Of a stretch of 64,000 nucleotides of DNA, positions 1 to 14,100 are shown in pieces. The stretch comes from Diphasiastrum complanatum (Eukaryota > Streptophyta > Lycopodiopsida > Lycopodiales > Lycopodiaceae), in NCBI GenBank assembly GCA_029204225.1, contig CM055108.1:25119803-25183802 (forward strand), read 5' to 3'. Position 1 is the first letter of the stretch. Each line of letters starts with the position of its first letter. The position numbers and the translations under genes are program-made. The notes beneath the pieces were generated by a model. That model did not search any database, was not told where the DNA came from, and saw only the letters and a program-made list of their open reading frames with translations.

Positions 1-1638
1 TTGGTACCAAGATTACCTGAGGGCACAAAGCTCTTTACACAGAATTGGCCTCTCTATTCTATCCATATGTTTTCTCATCTCTCCTAAAAGAAGTCTCATC
101 AAGAAGATAGCAACAACAAGATTGGGACCTCTTTACATTAATACTTCAGTGAATTTCTTTCTTTGCACAGGATTGGATCACTTTAACGTAATTTTCTAAC
201 TCAATCTACCACAAAAGTTCATGTAATCATTAAAAGCATCTCATCTCATTTAATACGATTCAAAGATCAAACTTTTCTTAACTAGTAGTCACAAATCCAC
301 ATGAAGGATGAGTTTGACCTCATGTTAGGATGATGTAGAAAACTAGTCTAAGACCATATGGAAAATAGTAATTGTAATGGCAAAACTAATTGTGGTCATG
401 CCAAACCCTAATTTCAAACAACTAGCTCCTCAATGGACTGAACTCAAATCCCTACACTTCAAAATGACCTAGAATCGTTGCTTGATCCTTCACATAAGAG
501 GAATCTTATAACATGTACCTTGTTCAACCTATCCCTTGTTTATTCGCACCAAATCTCTCCATCACTTGATACATGGCTCGCAAGGTTTTTATTTTATTAT
601 CATTCTTCAAATTTGTTTGCAAAGTTGCATACACATGTTTCATTGAAACTTTACCATCACTCCAATCATGTCATTGTTGAACCATACTTTCAATCATATT
701 TTCACATGGAGATTAAGATGGACTTTGATAACTCACTTGCTTTTGTGGTTATAAACCATTTGGGTTTTGCACTTGGACAACCAGTACCCAGAACTTTGAC
801 CAACAATGACTAGATTTTGATTTCTAACACTTTTCCCTCCACCTGGACCATACCTTACTTGGCTTAATGTAATAGCAAGTATCAATGAAAGAGAGATCAA
901 AGTTCACACAGCTAAAAATGCACTTAGCACTCAACCGCTTCCAATTTAATACCTACAAGTGCCTGTGTCACATCCTACATCTTGTCAACTTATACTAGAA
1001 GTCACTCAAAGTCCTTTATGGCAGACTGCTCACATAAGATGTTCCTGCTGGCTGTATTATCTACGACATAACTGCTGATAAGGTATGTAGCTTTTTAATA
1101 ACATTTCCACTAAGCAAACACGCTAACGGTTCAGTGCATCCCATTCATTCCTTGCTTGCATAAGGAATGCTTTTCTCTAATCAGTCCCATTGGTACCACA
1201 AACCTCCAAGCTAGCTCCTTCATTATTCTCCACTCCCTAATAAAGTTGTGTTTTAGGTTTCAATGAGCTTCATACATGCAGGCACCTTGGACTTTTTCAT
1301 CTAGGCAATGCAACTTTGACCGTCGGAATACACCTCTTAGCACGGTTCTCGCCACATCTATAGATGAGCAGACTGGTGTCTATAGATGAGACCTAGGTAA
1401 TATGTGCCAATGAGACACAGGTGCGACAAATAGATGAGAGTGATGCACTCTCTATTTAATAACCCGCTCCTTGATTCCCAGTCTCTCATACTCCTCCAGT
1501 TCCTGGGATTATAGACTTGCCTCACTCCATGTTTACCTTCGATACTATAATTCGTTGACCCACAATATTTAGATATACCTTCCGAAGTTCAGTTTTCACA
1601 TAGTCTCACATCTTTACCTTCTTGCAAGTCGTTCATGA

Positions 1639-1640
<2 letters not shown>
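1..1640. other. Intergenic stretch, nothing identified
   Basis: This stretch lies downstream of the RPC9 stop codon. The reading frames here are short, have no recognisable motifs, and show no splice-consistent exon chain. No RNA gene, terminal repeat or retroelement domain was recognised. Confidence 0.5.

Positions 1641-1641
<1 letters not shown>

Positions 1642-1697
<56 letters not shown>
1642..1697. repeat. (CT)n microsatellite
   Basis: A pure CT dinucleotide run of about 28 units, seen directly. The Ser-Leu and Arg-Glu open frames across it are artefacts of the repeat. Confidence 0.95.
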
Positions 1698-1700
<3 letters not shown>

Positions 1701-2187
1701 TGCAAGTGTGTGCATTGATTTGCCGTTCTACAGCAGTCAACAAGGTATCTTTTGTATGCAAAGTTTTCATGACATCCTGTTTGTATCTGTGGTCCATTGT
1801 GTTGTAGTGTCATCAACAGCCAGTCATTGTTCCAGTTCTCCAACTACTACTTTGAAAAACACATTTTGAAAGCCACCATTTTAGTATAATCCTGTATTCT
1901 ATTGAGTTGTTCTGCTGATAACTAATAGCAAGTGTCCACTGAACCTTTTCTAAGCACAGGAAAAAACATGAAAGACTAGCCCTGGACCAATCATCGATCC
2001 AAAACTATTTTTGAAAAGACAGCATAAAGAAAGAAAATGATTTCATGGATTAGAAAGGTATTGTATTTTTGGGTAATATATGCACAATAAAATACAGATG
2101 TACACTACCAACAGCAATGAGCTTGTTATCAATATATGAATATCTAGCTAAGATTTCCATGGAAAACCTCATACTCCTCCCTTTCTC

Positions 2188-5100
2188 TTATTCAGTTTCC
2201 ATCTCTGTTTCACCTTGCTCGGCTGTTTCATCAGATTGTTCAGGAGGTGGAGGCAATTTTTCCTCGACGCTTCCAACAAATCGGTCAACCATTGCACTTG
2301 ATAGCCGTTCATCACAATCCTCAACTATCTACATACCCACAATAAGAGAATAGGTTCACCGAGTGCAAAAAGTAAAAAGATCATGAGCTACTCATCTCAT
2401 TTTAATTACATGTTGATTCGATCCAGTGACTCGTGGTTGGAGCTAATGACAGGTGTTCACAAAAAAATCTTATCTCACAGAGCAAGATAAGGCTATCCTT
2501 ATAGATTGTTGAAATATGGTCACCTATTAACATTGTTGAATGCCACAAGCTGACCTAATCAGGAAAACAACAAAATGGCATGTGCTCTCTCTGACTCGTC
2601 CAAAACCTCCGATTAACAGTAAGAAACAAAAAACTATAGGATGTTTAAAAAAATTTCTTTGCTACGAGCAAAAGCATTCATAAAGGTTCAAATACCAGGT
2701 GTACTTCAACTGCTGAAATTGGTCTAATATTTGAGGCCTGAAGACGCTCTGCTTTTGTTAAGCTGTACTGTTCTGCCTCCTTCAGGAAATCTTGAACTTT
2801 CTCCCGAGTTTGCGTGCCAGCAGGAGATTGAACAAGATAATCATAAACCTAATCAAAAAAAAAAGTTTAGAAGTTTGAATAGTCAATAGCATACCCAGAT
2901 AGATGTGTATACATAAACAACAAAATACTGAGCTTGAGCAATGTGAATGTAACACACACACATGTGGGAGGAAACTTGTTTAGTCACAAGGGAGACCAAG
3001 GACCTCCATGATTAAAAATGCTATCCATAAATGTTCCATAACAATCAGCCAAAATTCACAATCTGAAAGAACCTTCATGTCTTCTAAGCATCCACAAAAA
3101 TGGGAAAAGAAAACAGCAGAGAAACAAACATGAACAAGGCTTTCTTGTCTGATTTCTTTCAGAAAGCAATTGCTCCTAAATCTATTGATGTGGTCTGATG
3201 TTGCTTCGGCCCATAGGAAATTTAAAAAAATCTTGTTGATAGATATTCAAAAACTGTGAGGCCCAAAAAATTGGTGAGCATATGCTGCCCCTGCCCATGC
3301 CACATGGCGCGTTGCTGGGGCCAAATGCCCGAGCAGTGCCTTTAAGGCCCAACGGAAAAGGGGGGGAGGGGTGCTGAATTTGAGTTTCCAATGGGCGGTG
3401 GGGATAGACATAGAAAGTTGTAATCTTGAAAAAAGAAAAAACTTCAATGGGGATGAAAGGAAGAGATCTCAGCCTTGGGTGGCAGCAGGCCTTAGTCCGA
3501 TGCGGCAGGAGGGTCACTTATGTGGGTGAAACTTGGGCCTTTGGCAGCACCAGAATGTACAAGAGGCCAATGGCAGTGGGCAGCACCAGCATGTGCTAGA
3601 GGCAGCAGTAGCAGAGAATGTACAACTTACAAGACCGTAGTACAACTCTGAGGTAGCAGCAGGATTCAAAGTCAAGAACCATGGAGGTTCTTCTGACTAG
3701 AAGGGGTGCAGTGCATACATACTACTTCAGACTTCAGTACACGCACTTGCAGGTGCAAGGGTGCAGCTAGAACTTGGAAGAATCAGGCTCAGCGAGAAGC
3801 AGCAATGATTGAATGATGAAGTAGACGTCACACAACCGAGATCGAGGGGAAAGAGGCAGGCTACAGGCAACACACAAGGATTCTGAGGCAGCATAAATTT
3901 TGGAGCAGTGCTCACAAAAAACCTACAAAGCCTTACAAGCTCATTTTTGAAATTACAGATTCACCTATTGAATTGAGTAGTTGTAGCTTTATAAAGGCTG
4001 GTAATAAATTGGTATTACTTTTTTTACCTATTAAAAGAAAACGTATAAGTTTTTATCCTTCTTAAAAAACTTTTGTAATTCCTTTTTATTCATGTCATGA
4101 CCTAGGGCCTGGGCCTGGGCTTGCAGTTTCAACTTTTACTTCTCCTTAATGGTGCTGGCCACTTGGCAGTGGAAGTAACTGCAGCTTTGGAAGTTGGAAG
4201 AAAGGAATGGATGCAAGATTTCTAAATTCTCAGCAGTGCTCACGCTCAGTTGCAGCTGTTGAGGCGCCACATTCTTGATGATTTCTCAGAAATTCTCGCA
4301 AATCAGCACTGGTGACTGCAGTAGTGGAGGGCCGAGGCAGTGGGCTGGGCACTTGGAGTGGAGGCAGGCAGAAATTCATGAGCCACAAATCCCTTCAGCC
4401 TGAGCGAATCAAGTGGTAGCGGATCCATCATGATTATACTTGATTCTGAAAACCCACTTACATCCAATCACATGCATGTTGTTTGGTGGCTCCACAAGCT
4501 CCCATGTGTTGTTTGACATCAAGGCTTCAAACTCTTGGGTCATTGCTTCAACTCACTTTTCGGATTGAAGTGCTTCTTGGACATCCTTAGGCTCTTCATC
4601 TGATATGAAAAGTGCATGATAGGAAGTTTCACCTTCCACTTGCCTTCCTTCGGCATCATATGTGAGCCTTCTTGGCTCATATCTCTCTCTTGTAGATCTT
4701 CTTGGTGTGGGTGCTTGAAGTTGCTCCTCCTCAAGCCTCGGCCTCACCACCTCTTGAGCAGCATCAAGATTGATGATTGTAGATCTTGCATGAGACTCAT
4801 CATCCAAGTTAAACTTGTGATCTTCATGGAAGATCACATCTCTACTAACAACATTTTTGTCAATAGAGAGAAGATATACTTTGTATGCCCATCAACTTCA
4901 ACCTGCGACAAATTTGTTCCTTCAACGACAGGCCATATGTTGGGAAGTTTTCTTGGGATTGGAGTGATGTTTTTATCAGGAGTCCATGTGTGAGTGCAAT
5001 CATTATTGCAAAACCACATCATTTGTTGTGTCTTTCCATTTACATGAGTCCTTGTGGAGAAAAAGCTTGGTGCGGGGGTTCCTTTTGTTGAGCCAACTAT

Positions 5101-8100
5101 TGCACGATTGCATTTACCCTCCTTTTGTATCCACCCCATACATTTCACACAACTATTAATGGATGTTTTCCTGATTGCCCAAAAAGAGTTATGTATTTTC
5201 CGCTCTACAACAATTTGACCATCTTGAAGCGTGTCCCCCACCTCTTGTGAAGTTGATGGCATTGGATCAACTTGTCGACTACCACTACGATCAACTTGAA
5301 AGTTTATCTCTGGAGGCAGGCGCTTGGAGTCTAGACTATGGACAGAGTAGTAGCGGAGGCAATGGGCACTTGGAGTGAGCGGAGGCAGTAGCGAAGGCAA
5401 TGGGAGGTTGGACGCAGCAGTGGGCGCTTGGTTGGAGGTTATACTTTTCATAAGAAACATTAGGTTATTTAAGTGTTAAAACTGGGACCAATAGGTTTTT
5501 TAGCCTGAGTTCGAAAGAAACCTACAAATTTCATAAGTAGTAGGTTGAAAAAATTATTTTCCACGAGCACTGCTTTGAAGAGTAGATTCCGAAGCACGAT
5601 GGAGGGGGGCAGGAGCAAGAGATCGGAGGTTCAAGGTAGACGTAGCATGGAGATCCAAATCCAAATTCCAGACATAGCAAGATGGCGGCTCAGAAAACAC
5701 CATGGAAAATCGAGCTCCAAAAACCCAAAAAAAATGGGGTAATGGAATCACTTCCAAAAAAATTGATTTTGATTTTTTTGTCCAAGTTTGGGAACGTGTT
5801 CCTAGACCCAGGAACGTGGGTGGGAACCCCTGGAAATGTGTTCCCAATGCTTTGGGAACGTTCCCATGCGAACATGTTCCATGGTAACTATGTTTCAACT
5901 TCCAACAGACAACTAGCACATAAAGAGGTTTGTTTGAGGTCCACTAGTCTTTGATTCTTTGTTGCAGTTATTTGAACCTACATAATACCTGGAATTCGTC
6001 AGAAATTTCACAATTATGGAGATGTTATTTATTTTGTTCCATTGAGTGCCCCCAAAATTCTACTTTGAATCTGTTACCTAATTCAAAAACCCAAAACCAT
6101 GCTAATGTTAAGAGCAAAGTACTTTCCATTCAAACCTCTAACATTTCTTCACAATCGACTGGAATTACAAATCTATTCGACTCAATTCAACAGAGCTCGG
6201 AAATGTGGCCTAATATGGACACTCTATTGTGTTTGGACCATAATAATTCATGTAGATTCATTAAAGTACGTAATTGATTACCTTGGATCCATTTTTAAAT
6301 CGTTTGGCCACCTTCCGCCATTTGGAAGGACAACACATGTATGTCAACATGGCTCTAATCCTCTAGTTGGGCACCAGAAGGGAAGGAAGCTCTTGCCCTA
6401 ATGCTAAGTGTGTCATCACTATGAAGAAGAAAATCGAATCATCAACATATTATCAGTGTATGGATGGCTATCTATTGAGCACAGGCCAAAGTTCAGCCCA
6501 TTTTGTCAATACATGAGCCTCAAACATCCACTGTAAATAATTTTCAAATTTTGCAAACGATTTCTTATTTTGTTTACAGGAATCCGGAAAATTGGGTACC
6601 AAGAACTCATTGAACTAACTTTCACAAAGAATCACTTTCTGACGATGCTTTAACCATACACAGACTAAAAGAAGTTTTATCATTCGGTCTGGCCGAATGG
6701 CCTTCAGTGTGAGCTGAATGGCCTTTGGTGCTACAAAACATGAGCTGAGAGATAACTGAGAAAATGGCAGGCTAAAGTTCTTAGTAACTAATCAATTTCA
6801 GGAAATTGGACCAAAGCTTAGGAAATGATTACAATAAAACAGGTGAAAGACCAGCCAAGGAGAAAATATTCATCGCCGTCAAAATTCCACCTTGAGGAGC
6901 AGATAGCCCAACTTTACATCATGAACAGATGGAAATCAGCCATCATGAAGGACAAAAAGACTCAACATGACAACCCACCTAACATCATCAAGCTATTACT
7001 ATGAGACTGACATTACTGTGAAGGAATTGCCTGAGAGAAGATCTGGAGCCATTCAAGAAGAAAGAGAGTTTGTTCCATTCCATCTTCACTAACAACGATA
7101 AGGAAACATTGTGAGCAAGAACCATTGCTGGTGACTCTGGACAAATAACCAATGGGGTACCCAGGATCAACAACAAGCAACAGATGTTCGTGTTTATACC
7201 AAGAGGACTTTGAGTCTGCTTCTGACAAAGAGTACAAACATGCGCATCAGTTCAAGTATAAAAATCGATTAGAGTTTTAAGATGAATATGGAGACAATGG
7301 ATATGAAGATAAGATTGAACAAAATGATGCTGAAGAAGAAGATGGTCACAAATATGAAGATGACAATAGTGGTTAGCAATACAGCACAGTCATTGTTCAA
7401 TATGAAGATCTCAATGATGGCTATCAGGTTGGTGGTGTTGATGAGCGATATGAATATTAAAAATATGATTGTCAATATCATTATCAAATGGTGGTCAGTA
7501 GCTCTAGTAGTTAAAATTTTATAGCCCACATTGAGGGCAATGTTTTAGAAGGGGGGGGTGTTATGGACACGCGTTATAGTCCATACTTCTCTACATCCTA
7601 CAGTATTAGCGAACATGCACATGACGGGCCTAGAAATACTATTTTGCATGGTTTTCTATTTTTGGCCCTAATTTTTGAATTTCACTTTCCCTCCAAATCA
7701 ATATGAAGCAAGGTACGGTTTGTCTACTATAAGTAGCCACTAAGGCTGGTCATTTGCTAGTTTTGATCATTTGATTCTTGGGCTTCTTGTAGGGGAGTTG
7801 TACTATTTTGGAGATCTTAGTTGGAGATCTGCCTAAGCTATCGGCGCCATTGATATTCATACAATTCTTAGTTGGAGAATGCTATGTGAATGCCTTTTGC
7901 TGTTTTTTATCCATCATTGATACTAATACCTATGAATCTATTCATAACACTACCCCCATCAATTCTTCTCCTTCCACTTTTTCTTCCGAACCACACCCTT
8001 TTGTTTCTCCTCGCCCTGTTTTTGTCCGTTGCTACTCACCTACCGAGATGTCTGAGATCTATGAGAAGCGATTATGTTTCAACTGTAAAAGTCTTAATCA

Positions 8101-11100
8101 TATGGCACATAATTGTCACCAGCCTTCCTCCGCCACTGTAGTTTATTTCCATGAAGCTGACACACCTGATGATAGTCTCGATTATGCCATATGCCTTCAT
8201 ATTTTAGATGATGATCCCTCAGTCCCGATGTTATGTCCATGACCAGTACATAGGATACAGTATACTCCTAGTCTTGGATACACGGTGCTCCAATGGAACA
8301 ATATGTTAGTTATGTGACGTCATACTGGACGTGACCCGAAAGTAACTAATATCCTTGTGAGGCCCAGAACACACTAAATGGAGTTTAGACAAGGTATGAG
8401 ACAGTGTATGCATGTGTAGAGTTATCAATAGCAATTCTATGAATAGTTGGTCCATGCTTAGGACTCTATTCTAGGTGAATCTATGTATAGGGAACTTAGG
8501 GCTATGCCCAGGATGCTTTTGGCTCTATATATTGGGTCCAAACTCGCCCTACTCCTCATTATGGTTGCGGATTTATTGCCAGGCTCTCACTCTACATTCA
8601 TGCTTCTTGTTCCTTGGCTTGGGGGTGAAGCTTCTAGAGTTTGATTGGATGCTTCTACTTGGTTGGGTGGTTTCTCCATAGTGTGTTATCCATTGTGTTT
8701 GTGATTTGTAAGTAGGATCTAAGGAGCTTCCCTTATACCCGACACACCTCCTGAGCTTCCATCTGACCCTATTGATGTTGCTACATACCATGCTCAACTT
8801 GTGTATTCTACCTAGGCCAGTAAGCCAGGTCCCCGCCATATTCGCCTTTGCCTCCATATCCCTGACTACGAGTTCACTGCCTTAGTTGAAACAAGCAGTA
8901 CTTACTCAACAGTCATATCATTCACCTCATTCGTGCAATGCTAGTTGATACTCCTCATCCCCTCCATGTTGAGGTTGCCAACGCACATTCTTTTTTCTAG
9001 CACGCAGACGTTTCAATAACTTGCATACCACATTGGAGATTTCTTTGGACAGGCAATTTTCACATTATCCCACTTACACGTTATGATCTCATCCTTGGTG
9101 TTGATTGGTTTACCTCTCCGGGAGCAGTTACCTTGGATCTACAGTAGCAGATGGTACTTGGCATCTATTTTCTGATATTGATTTTCGGCAAAACTATCCC
9201 CACATTTTTTGGACATAGTTTATGAAAAGCCTCTCAAAGGCCCATTGTGAAGTTCTTCTTTCCATTCAACTGGTCCAGCCTATTACGGATGCACCACCTT
9301 TGCCACAGAGCTTATGCACAGATGTTAGGACATCATGAGTTACATACCACCTTAAGTTACCTACTACTACTTGGGCTTGTGATATCTTTCATGTTAGCTT
9401 GCTGCTTGCTGCTATAGAGGATGATGCTCCTCGAGATTCTACCTTTCCTACTGATCCAAAGCTTTTTCCAATCCTGCTAACTGCTATTCTACAACTACCA
9501 TTGCTTCTCAGGATGCTCCTACTCACCTTGACGTTCCGTTACCAGATGGAGTACCTTGAGGCTGCTTCACCACACTGGTTCTTTTCTTACTTTGCCCACA
9601 TTGGGGGCAACGTTCTTCATAGCTGGCGAGAGTTATGGAGTACAAGTTACAAGCTTATTGCGCTACTCTGCATATATTTTGCAAGCCTTTTTACATTTAT
9701 TGTTTATACTTTTGTTGTATAGGCCCCATAGCCTTTTTTATGCTTATGACTGGCCTTGGGCCTTATTTCTAACATTGACTAGCCAAGTGCCTTTATTTAT
9801 TGGGTCACATGTGGAGTGGGGGCCCTTAGAAGGGCGCACTATTTTCCCTCCATATTCTTTGCCTCCATTTTTGAATTCCTACGTTAGGGTTCATTAGTGG
9901 GGTATATATAAGGCACTTGCACATTTTGATTATTCAGCTTATTGATTGGTATTGCTTGGGCTCTTCATGGGAGAGCCTATTGTCTTGTGATTTCATGTGT
10001 CTTTTCATGTTTCAATGATGCAAAAGTTGTGAATTAGATCCTAACTCATGCCCTTAGAATTATGTGTATAAATGTCGACCACACCACATTTGCTACAAAA
10101 TAGAGTGCCTCATATAATGAGGCTCTACATGTGCATTAGATCATGCTCATAATTACACAATTCAAAAATTTATGTAGCATTATGCAAGAGTCGAGAATAG
10201 TTCTCTAATTCTTGTGCAACCTTCATTTTCCAACGTTCCAAATGTTTAGAACTTAAAAAGTTCATACGATAAACATTTGGAATATCAAAAGGTGTATATT
10301 TAGCTTATAATCATGTAAACTAGGAACAACAAAAGTCAAAGTAACACCATGCAAAGAGCACAAGGTTCTCAAATGGGTCTTTCACATTGTATTCGAGGAG
10401 TAATGTAGCCCTCAATTAATGAGAAAGATCTTGTCTAACCTTGATGGTCACTAAGGAATTAAAGCCACCTAAAAAGCCCATTCAAAGCTTGAAGCTTGAA
10501 CACTTTGCACTATTAAACCAGAAATAGGAATGACATTGCTACTAATTAGGAGCTACTAGGAATTGAAACTAAGACAAGCTTGAAAGAAGCTAAGACCAAA
10601 CAAGTTTATTACTAGTAATGTATGAACTTGATAGTTGAGTAGTTTGAACCAATACATGATATAAGGTCTACCTCATCATGATCTGAAATACGCATCTGCT
10701 TTTTGTATAGCCATCCACTAGACAAAACACACACTCGCAATAGATGGATAAGTACCTTGCACTCTGAAGGTGTTACTGCACCTACTGCCCCAAGAAAACC
10801 TTTGTCCGCACCTCTTGACCGAAGAAGATCAAGTACTTCAAAATTTGAAAGGAGTCCAGCATTTGCTTCAAGACTACAATAAAAAATATATCATCAAAAA
10901 TGTATGAACACTTTTCCAAACACTATATCCAACATGTACAAACTTGATTTTTGTATATAGATCTTGTCTTTGTACACCCAACATTATTTCAATGCCCTAC
11001 ATGGGATTGTCCAACAAAGCAAGCACCCCTGTAAAAAGCTCAATCACCCAAATTATGCAAACATAACAACAAAAATGCACAAATTTATGGTTTTTTCAAC

Positions 11101-14100
11101 CAAAAAATATATCACTCAAATAGACTACAAAACCCACCATGTATAACCTCAAACTAGCCTCTAAACAAATAGGTAGATTTCTCCTTCCTTTATGTTATAT
11201 TTTATATTTTAAGTCAAATGTAGCACAACGACAATAGATTGTCAATTGTCATCAAATAGCTGAAATTGTTACTCACTTATCATTTGGTTGTCCAAAAATT
11301 AACACGTATTGCCATATATAAAAAGAATCCGGCAAGTAAGCTTCGCAACAGAATTCAAACAAGAAGAAGAGTACGTAGTGGCCAACGAGAAAGAGATGGT
11401 GAATAGTACAAACATCTAAATGACAAATCTAAATATGGCATAAAAGATAAATATGTAACAAATTATTCCACCATGAGCCTAAAACAACTTTGAAACTTGA
11501 CATCCTATATCATTTAAGTTGCAAAATGGTTCAAACCCTCCTCTAAAGAAAGCTTCCACCATCTTTAACAGATTGCATTACTTACAGAAGGTCAATTTGA
11601 AACTGAATAGCATGCACATGGCATGCCAATACTTGGAAGCACGAAGAGAAACAACCTAAGGGTAAAGCATGTGAACTTGCACCCTAAGATGTCGAAAGTG
11701 TCATGACTACGGCTAAAAGCAGGAAGACATAGAGTTTGTATCACATCTATATTTCAAAGAGACAATTTTAATAGGTATAGCATTCTCTAGCTCATAATAA
11801 TAAGAAAACATCAAATGCAACCAATAGTTGATCCCATATAAGGAAGAATGATGAGTCTTCTACAAAGAGCTCAAGAGAAATCAAATCACAAGGTAGTAAT
11901 TGAATGTCAATACTCCTATTTGTACTATTTGGGAGTAATTAGTTTGGTCAAGTCCAAACTAGACATGTCAGACTCTCTCTAAACTCTACTTACAAACAAC
12001 ACTACGTCATACACCGATTGATAACAAATTTCAACTTTATCGAATTCTTTATAAGTAAATAGCATGACCAAGCATGAAACTCTATGGAGCTGGCTGCATG
12101 TGGTAATGTGAGAAGAGCCAAAAAAAACTTATTTCTCCTCCCAACCTTTTGTTGTATTGAGTGTGATGAGGATGCCTCTCTCTAGACTCACGTATACACA
12201 ATCCTGAAGCACCCCTTAACCCTAACACATCCTAACGTCGACATGCACAGTCGACACTTGCCACTTGGCAATACCCCGACACATAGGCAAGTGAGTAGGC
12301 TGACATGGACCAAGTGTCCCAGCGAGCATACGATACGTGTCATGTTTGAACAGTCAACTCTAACATGTGTCACTCATACACTGGACCAAGTGTCCCAACG
12401 AGCATACGACATGTGTCATGTTTGACCGGTCAACTCTAACATGTGTCACTCGTACACTAGACCAATTTGTCCTAGTGAGCATGTGACACGTGTCATGTTA
12501 ACCAATCAACTCTCCTACTTAGGAGGCTAGTCCAAACACTCCTAATATATGACCCAATACCCTTAACCAAAGCTGAGCATGTGACTTTGAGGTCTAGTAG
12601 CTCTAATTACAATTTATTGATGATTTATTTACAAAGGACATCACCTGTCGATGACTTAACCATTTCACTATCTATAAAATGTGCATTTGTCTATGAAAAC
12701 TATAAATAACCAGGATAGGGTGTGAAATCCGTATTAGTAACAACACCCCCTTAACCTACAACAAAATGCATTAGAAATAGCAAACTCCCCTACTTGCAAA
12801 AACATTGCCCCTATGTAGCCTCCAAAAGAAAAACATGTACTGAAAAGAAACTGTCTATTGATGTATTTATTAAAAATTACATCACCTCAACAATCAAGGA
12901 GAAGCAACAACTAGTGTAGGATAAAACTAGTAAAAAAGTCTTGAGGAGCAAAAGAACCTTGGATGTGCTAATCAATAATAGTAGCTTGATCAATCCTAGT
13001 CTACCATTTCTCTAAATCCAATATTAGATTCGACATTTTTGTCTATGTGTTGCACTCTACCTTGTAATACAACAGCAAGTATGAAAGAAAATAGCTAGAC
13101 AATAGTACAAAATGCAGCATCATGGAAAACCTATAGCTCAATAGTAGCACCCATCAAGCTAGCATGAAAAATCATGCAAGCTTTGGTGGTAGATGGTAGC
13201 TGCAGCTAGTATGTAACAAGGCTAACCTTGCACATTATGCAAAAAGGACCATAATAATGAGGAGCTAGGTTCTATGTACAAGATGAACCCTACACAAAGT
13301 GAGGCCGTGCAAAGCTTAAACACAGGTAGACATCATGTCCCTCAAGGAAATCTACACGATCAACAATAGGTTTCATACAAATATTTTATACATTGCAAAT
13401 GACCCCCATTTGATGCAGTGATCTCCGTACCCAATGAAAGAAAAGAAGCCGAAGTGACCAATACATCCTCAGTTGGTGCAGGAATGCCTAGTGAAATTAG
13501 AGAGTATCCATGAGGTGAAAGAAAAGCCCAGTACTACTACTAATAAGATTCTTATAGCTATACTCAACTAAACAGAGGCATTGGTACCAATCTCTGCTCG
13601 TGGGTGAGACATGGTTAAGAAACTCATGACTATACATCAGCCACAGAATGCTAGGTTGTGCCCATCAATGCCTGAACATCAAGGATGCACATAAGCTTTT
13701 CCAGAACATAGAAATGAGTCAAGAAATTTTGTCTAAAAGGATAGGGCGAGGTGGGCCATATACAAGAAAAAATCTTGAGAAATAAGTGAGTGTAATACTC
13801 TATTATGTTGCGTTTAGAAATAAAGTGATCTTGCTTTGAAAACCAATCCACCACAACCGAGCAAGCAAGATGTCTTGTTGTATCAAAGGAGACCCCAGAA
13901 TGAATTTCATAGAGCTGTCCATCCACTAGTGATGAGGGATAGGACAATGATGCAGAAGTCCATTTGACTTATCCCATGAGTACTTGTTCTAGGCATATGA
14001 AGAGCAAGCAAAGATAAGTTGGTAAAGGTCACACGTTTCATGGACGGCTAGCAAATAGGAGCTTGAGGTGAGTAAAATATTTATAGTCCAAAATTGGCAA

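Larger units (their letters stand above)
2849..10755 (-). other. RPC9 intron 2 (7.9 kb) with retroelement debris
   Basis: Apart from the copia and gypsy remnants listed separately, no coding feature was recognised. From 3240 to 3900 and 5330 to 5430 there are degenerate repeats of a GC-richer motif (ggaggca..gggcacttggagt), also seen near 4330-4370. From 5690 to 5890 there are short inverted motifs of the type gggaacgtgttcc. The interval 5900-7250 holds nothing recognisable. Confidence 0.6.

Noticed and set aside
478-813. 111-residue open frame near the left edge as a small gene
   Set aside because: No start context, domain or homology signal; length is within chance for AT-rich sequence.
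5670-5890. Possible second hAT-type miniature element with gggaacgtgttcc motifs and a CATAG..CTATG pair of ends
   Set aside because: The ends match poorly beyond a few bases and the flanking octamers differ, so no target duplication supports it.
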